From Gorsachius magnificus (Eukaryota; Chordata; Aves; Pelecaniformes; Ardeidae), in the NCBI GenBank assembly GCA_034008185.1, contig CM067095.1, forward strand, positions 4,634,610 through 4,698,609: a stretch of DNA of 64,000 nt, given 5' to 3'. Each line of letters opens with the position of its first letter. Position 1 is the first letter of the stretch. This document shows, piece after piece, positions 59,747-64,000 of this stretch. A program made the translations under genes and the position numbers. The notes beneath the pieces were generated by a model. The model made no database searches. It was not told the origin of the DNA and worked only from the letters and a program-made list of their open reading frames with translations.

Positions 59747-62700
59747 GACCAGAGGCAATGGGTTTTACCAGATGGGTCCTGCACACCCTGGTTGACCTCA
59801 GTGTCGTTAACACTATGTGAATAGTGAGGGTTGTCACTGAGAAGGTACAAAGCCAAATCTGAAGTCTCCAACTCACCTGAACAATGCAAAAATCCACTGG
59901 CATTTCCTGCTATGATTATATAATGAGGCAATGGTTGCATTTATAAATAAAAACTAAAAAACAATAGAGCAGGCATGTGACTTCCTTTGTTTCCCATGAA
60001 TTCTGCACTGCACTTGGGATTTCTAGCCTTGGAACAGCCACAGAAAGATCCAACAGCTGAAAATCAGAGTGAAAATCAGGGATAACCAGGGATTCTTTCA
60101 GACCTGTATCAGCTTCTTCCTTTTATAGTCCATCTTACTGAAGTGGTATCTATCCCGGCCTGTGCATTACAGAAAATCCACCTCCAGGACACAAATGAGC
60201 ACAGCAGAGAATTTCCGCACAACAGGCTAAGGTGACAGAGTCGCTTTAAGAAATGGACCAAGCAAACCATGGTGACCCAGCCAGCTCGTAATGTGTGAAT
60301 TTCACAGGGATATGAGAAGGCAACATCAAAGTTTCTTGTAACAATTTTAATTCTGCCACACTGAGAACCACACAAGATTTGCTATACTGGATAAAATCAC
60401 ACAGAAGCAGCCCCTTGTGACTCTGTTGTGCTGTCTGTGGAGGAGCAGACCCATCTCAAAGTCCATGATTTATTCTGCAAGCTTGCTTAGCAGCACACCC
60501 TCTTGGTATTCGGGCTCAACTCAATGTCACTGGGCCAAAGTCCTTCAGGTGATTCCAAGCAATTTTTGCAAAATTTGCAAAAGAAAATCATCTTCAAGCC
60601 CATTTATTGGCATACACAAGTTTCTAGAGCACACAGGAAAAATCTGGATACATACAGTTGACCAGGAATTCTTTCTATACACCCAAGGTCACAAGTCCAA
60701 AGAATCCTCTATTGTTCCTAGCTTTAAACACCTCTGCACCCAGACACTCCTGCCATAGCAGGGCACTTAACACATAGATACATTGATAACCAAACCAAAG
60801 TCTCAGATACACGCTTAAGGGTGCGTAAAACTAAACAGGTAAGACTGTTCTGCACTTTACAAGAGAAGATCAGAAAAATACATTCCTACTGTTGGTTAAT
60901 GGCCAAAATTACTGTCTGAGAGACTGTCAAGAAAGTTAGGGAAGGAGGGAACCTGTAGAGTTAGCACAGGTATTTCGAAAGATGCATTAGTGAATAATGT
61001 ATATGTAATACATGTGCAAAATGGCATTTTAATTCTTTAGAAAGGATCTCCCACATAGCAAATTGTAAAAATAAACACAGTGTATGTATCATCAGATTAT
61101 TTACAGAATTCCATACGCAAGAAAAATTCTTCCACTTGATCACACTTCTGAAATGCTCTTAATTATTGGTGGCAAGGGATGAAAAAGAAAAAGCCTGACT
61201 CAGTTTGCATGACTGACAATTAGAAAAAAGGCTTTTGGTCATTTGAGCAAATATGATCTGGAGTCACTGACACATAAACGTGAAATCTCCCAGGGAGAAG
61301 AGCTGCTTTTCAAAATAAAATCACGCTTTGAATTCTGGGAGAAGCAAAAGGTAGACAATGGATCTTCTAATTCAAACATGTTCTAAAAACCTACTGAGTG
61401 TTACTGCAGTATCAGCCTATTGCAATTAGAAGACACAACCTATTTTTGCACAAAAGAGGTATGGAACTGCATCTGGAAGAATGTGTTTATTATAAAGACT
61501 GGCTGCTGCGAGTGTACCACTGACAGAAAGCTCCCCATGGGAAGAACTCCCCTAAAACACCCCGCTTTCAGCAAATTCACACAACTCATGCCACGAATGG
61601 TTGATCCCACCAAATACTGGTGATGGAGATCTATTCTCCAAATGACAGCTACTCTCTAGTTTGTCTTAGTGATTCAGGCAAGACATGAGAGTGAGGTCTG
61701 GTTTCTGCCAGAGCCTCTTGGTTACCTCAAAGGGACATGATGTTGTCATTCAAAATATTGAACTGGTTCTTTAAATCAGCGTACAAGAGAGGAGGACAAT
61801 TTTTGAGGAAGTCAAACCCAGCAGTAGTCCCTTACGCTTCCCAATTTAATACCAAATTGAGCATAACCGCATCCAGGTAGCAATCCTTACAGCAGAAATT
61901 ACTCATTAGAGCAAACAGCAGTCATCATACGTTTGTACAGGAGCTTGTGCTTCCTCCCACTGGTAGGAGGAAGTGAAAAGCACCCCACTGAAGAATTTTG
62001 AGCAATGAGTCCAACATCAGATGCAATGAAAAGAACATCCAGAAACCCCTACAAGAGCAGCAAGAGACCACTAAGATCCCAACTCTCTCACCAAATGTGA
62101 CGCCACTGGGGCAGCGATGCATGCTTATTTGGTTGTCAATCAATTAGGAATCAATCATAAGGTATCTTTTGAGTAGCAGCTAGCTGTGTTTGCTGTGCAC
62201 TAAACACAGTAGAAGAGTTTTAGTCTTTGCCTCTGTCTCTACAGCTCAGTTAATGGTCCCATTATAAAACAATCTCCCATTGTAAAAAAATCCTCTCTGT
62301 CAGCTCGTACTGGAATGAGATTCTGCCATTGCTGTGCTTCAGTTGCACAGAGACCTTGACAGTAAGACGCTGGGGAAGAGGCCCATGCAGACAGCATATT
62401 CCCCCGAGACACAGCTGAAACCTGAAACAGATGAGGGCTGCAATATTTCTTGCCCATTGTGACCAGGTTAACCTTTCACCTGCAGGACTCGCTGCTTCCA
62501 TTTGCCCAGCCTGTGATAAACTGGAAATGAAATCACTTTGACAGCTAGAAAAGGTCAGTTGAAGAAACAACATACTTGTTTTAGCTCAGTACCTCACCTA
62601 CACCATCTGCCTATTCATCGCCTATTAGTGCATCCACGAAGAAAAAATCAGATTCCTCACTGCAGCGGAACGCTGACGATACCTAGCCCAGAAGCCCACA

Positions 62701-64000
62701 TCTTACCACAGCACTTGTGAAACTGGATCCTCCAGCTGCAAGAACAGAATCTGGAGATGATTTTACAAAACTCCTGGGAATGCATTCAGGACATCTGAAA
62801 TAAGGAAGGAAGGCAAGCTGAAGATGACCTTCCAAGTGCTGTTTGCAAGCATTCACAAGTAAATGAAACCTTACAGTGCTGTGAAAGGTACAATCAGGCA
62901 TTAACATATGGCAAACTCTGTTACTGGCAATGATCCATCAACCTTTCACTCACAGAAAACCTGACCTCCGCTCCATCTGTAAGACCTTGCAGAACACTCA
63001 TGTCAAGATGTACTGGGTTTTGTCACGCTTCATGAAGGCATGGCGGTAAGTACAATGTGTTTAGGTGCATCAGTCTCCCTACTGATCTTATCAGATGAAC
63101 GTGCCTGGGAGAGGCAGTCCTCAAGAGAATCAAGATCTGTCAGTAACTGCCTGCTACTTGAAATACACGGTTGACTTTTCAGTATCGGGATTTTTCTCCC
63201 CCACGCAGCAACAAATGTGAATTTTTTGGCACATCCTCAAAATAACAATTTCTCATCTCAACCAAAACTCACATTGGTATGATAAAGATTTTCTGTTATT
63301 CTTACACACTTGTATTTATGAGAATACTTGCACACATTTCAGAAAAGATAAATCTTTGTAAAGTTACATGGATTTTATGACTAAATTGGGAAAGGTTGAT
63401 AACTTCACAAATGGAAAAGCCATCAGCAAGTTACGCTTGTGGTCCCAAATGTGCAGGCCTTTGAACAGCGACGCAGGCGTCTTTCCCACAGAAATATGCT
63501 TGTATATTAAAAAGTTAAAAACCCCATGATATGCAGGATCATTACAGGACTTCGTGCTACAACTCAAGCATATGGCAATAAATCAAAAATTTTCAGCTAT
63601 ACCAGTTTAAAGGATATTCCAATTGCCCTCATTACCACTGACCTTTCACTAACACACAGAGTGCTGACCTGAGCTGGGGTTGAATAATCCCTGCCACAAA
63701 AAAATGCTGTTGCAAAGCCAAAGAGTATTTGAGATACTTTATGTAACAAAAAGATAAACAATGGCACATGTATTCTTTCCAGGCATGGTTTATTGAAAAC
63801 ACACCAAATTGTTATCCTACATACCTGGTTTCTAACAAGCATTCTACTTGTCTGCATTATGGAAAGATCCTATAGTAATAATACATTCTGTCACGGTAAC
63901 ATTTGTTCTATGAAAAACATAATCCACCTTTTTTTTCCTCTCCATACTTGTAAAATCAAACCATTCTAAGTGTTTCAGTTTATAGTACAGTGTAAATACA

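Larger units (their letters stand above)
58855..64000. other. COMT 3' UTR and downstream flank, no gene recognised
   Basis: Starts with the COMT 3' UTR and then about 4-5 kb of AT-rich sequence. In mammals ARVCF lies here on the opposite strand. I searched the minus strand for its armadillo-repeat exons and C-terminal PDZ-binding end and found no convincing match. No repeat element was identified. Confidence 0.6.

Noticed and set aside
58855..64000. Possible ARVCF exons on the minus strand
   Set aside because: Expected from mammalian gene order, but I found no armadillo-repeat segment and no Asp-Ser-Trp-Val-type end. The open frames at 59728-59940 and 62239-62573 look random.

Overview
This window is nuclear DNA from a bird. 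It is AT-rich with long introns and sparse exons bounded by GT/AG. It carries a 5'-truncated CR1 LINE that ends in the typical short terminal repeats (ATTCTATG-type), and a second CR1 3' end nearby. Both protein-coding genes were rebuilt exon by exon from splice sites, reading phase and similarity to known families. The species cannot be named from this sequence alone.

Left half, minus strand (1-33977): TXNRD2, mitochondrial thioredoxin reductase. Sixteen coding exons were found, from the ATG at 33977 down to 1688. They join in frame to 471 codons plus 2 bases, including the FAD-binding GxGxxG, the redox-active CVNVGC and the NADPH-binding fold. One exon is only 20 nt. The last part of the protein, which in the family holds the Gly-Cys-Sec-Gly tail and the SECIS element, lies beyond base 1. 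A CpG island at about 33540-34230 covers exon 1 and is the promoter.

Middle (about 34.3-51.9 kb): no confidently known coding gene. In mammals TXNRD2 and COMT are head to head, and COMT has a long 5' intron before its coding part. The same layout fits here, so this stretch is probably COMT 5' intron plus promoter. It holds one unexplained, coding-like minus-strand exon (37108-37280).

Right part, plus strand (51916-58854): COMT, catechol O-methyltransferase. Four coding exons give a complete 262-residue membrane-type protein with an internal methionine at the position used for the soluble form. From 58.9 to 64 kb I see only 3' flanking sequence with candidate poly(A) signals. ARVCF, the mammalian neighbour, could not be recognised.

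The most interesting observations are: a perfect 25-bp inverted repeat with an 18-nt loop in TXNRD2 intron 12; the orphan coding-like exon between the genes; the 20-nt microexon; exon 7 pinched between two opposite CR1 copies; and a changed SAM-adenine loop in COMT.
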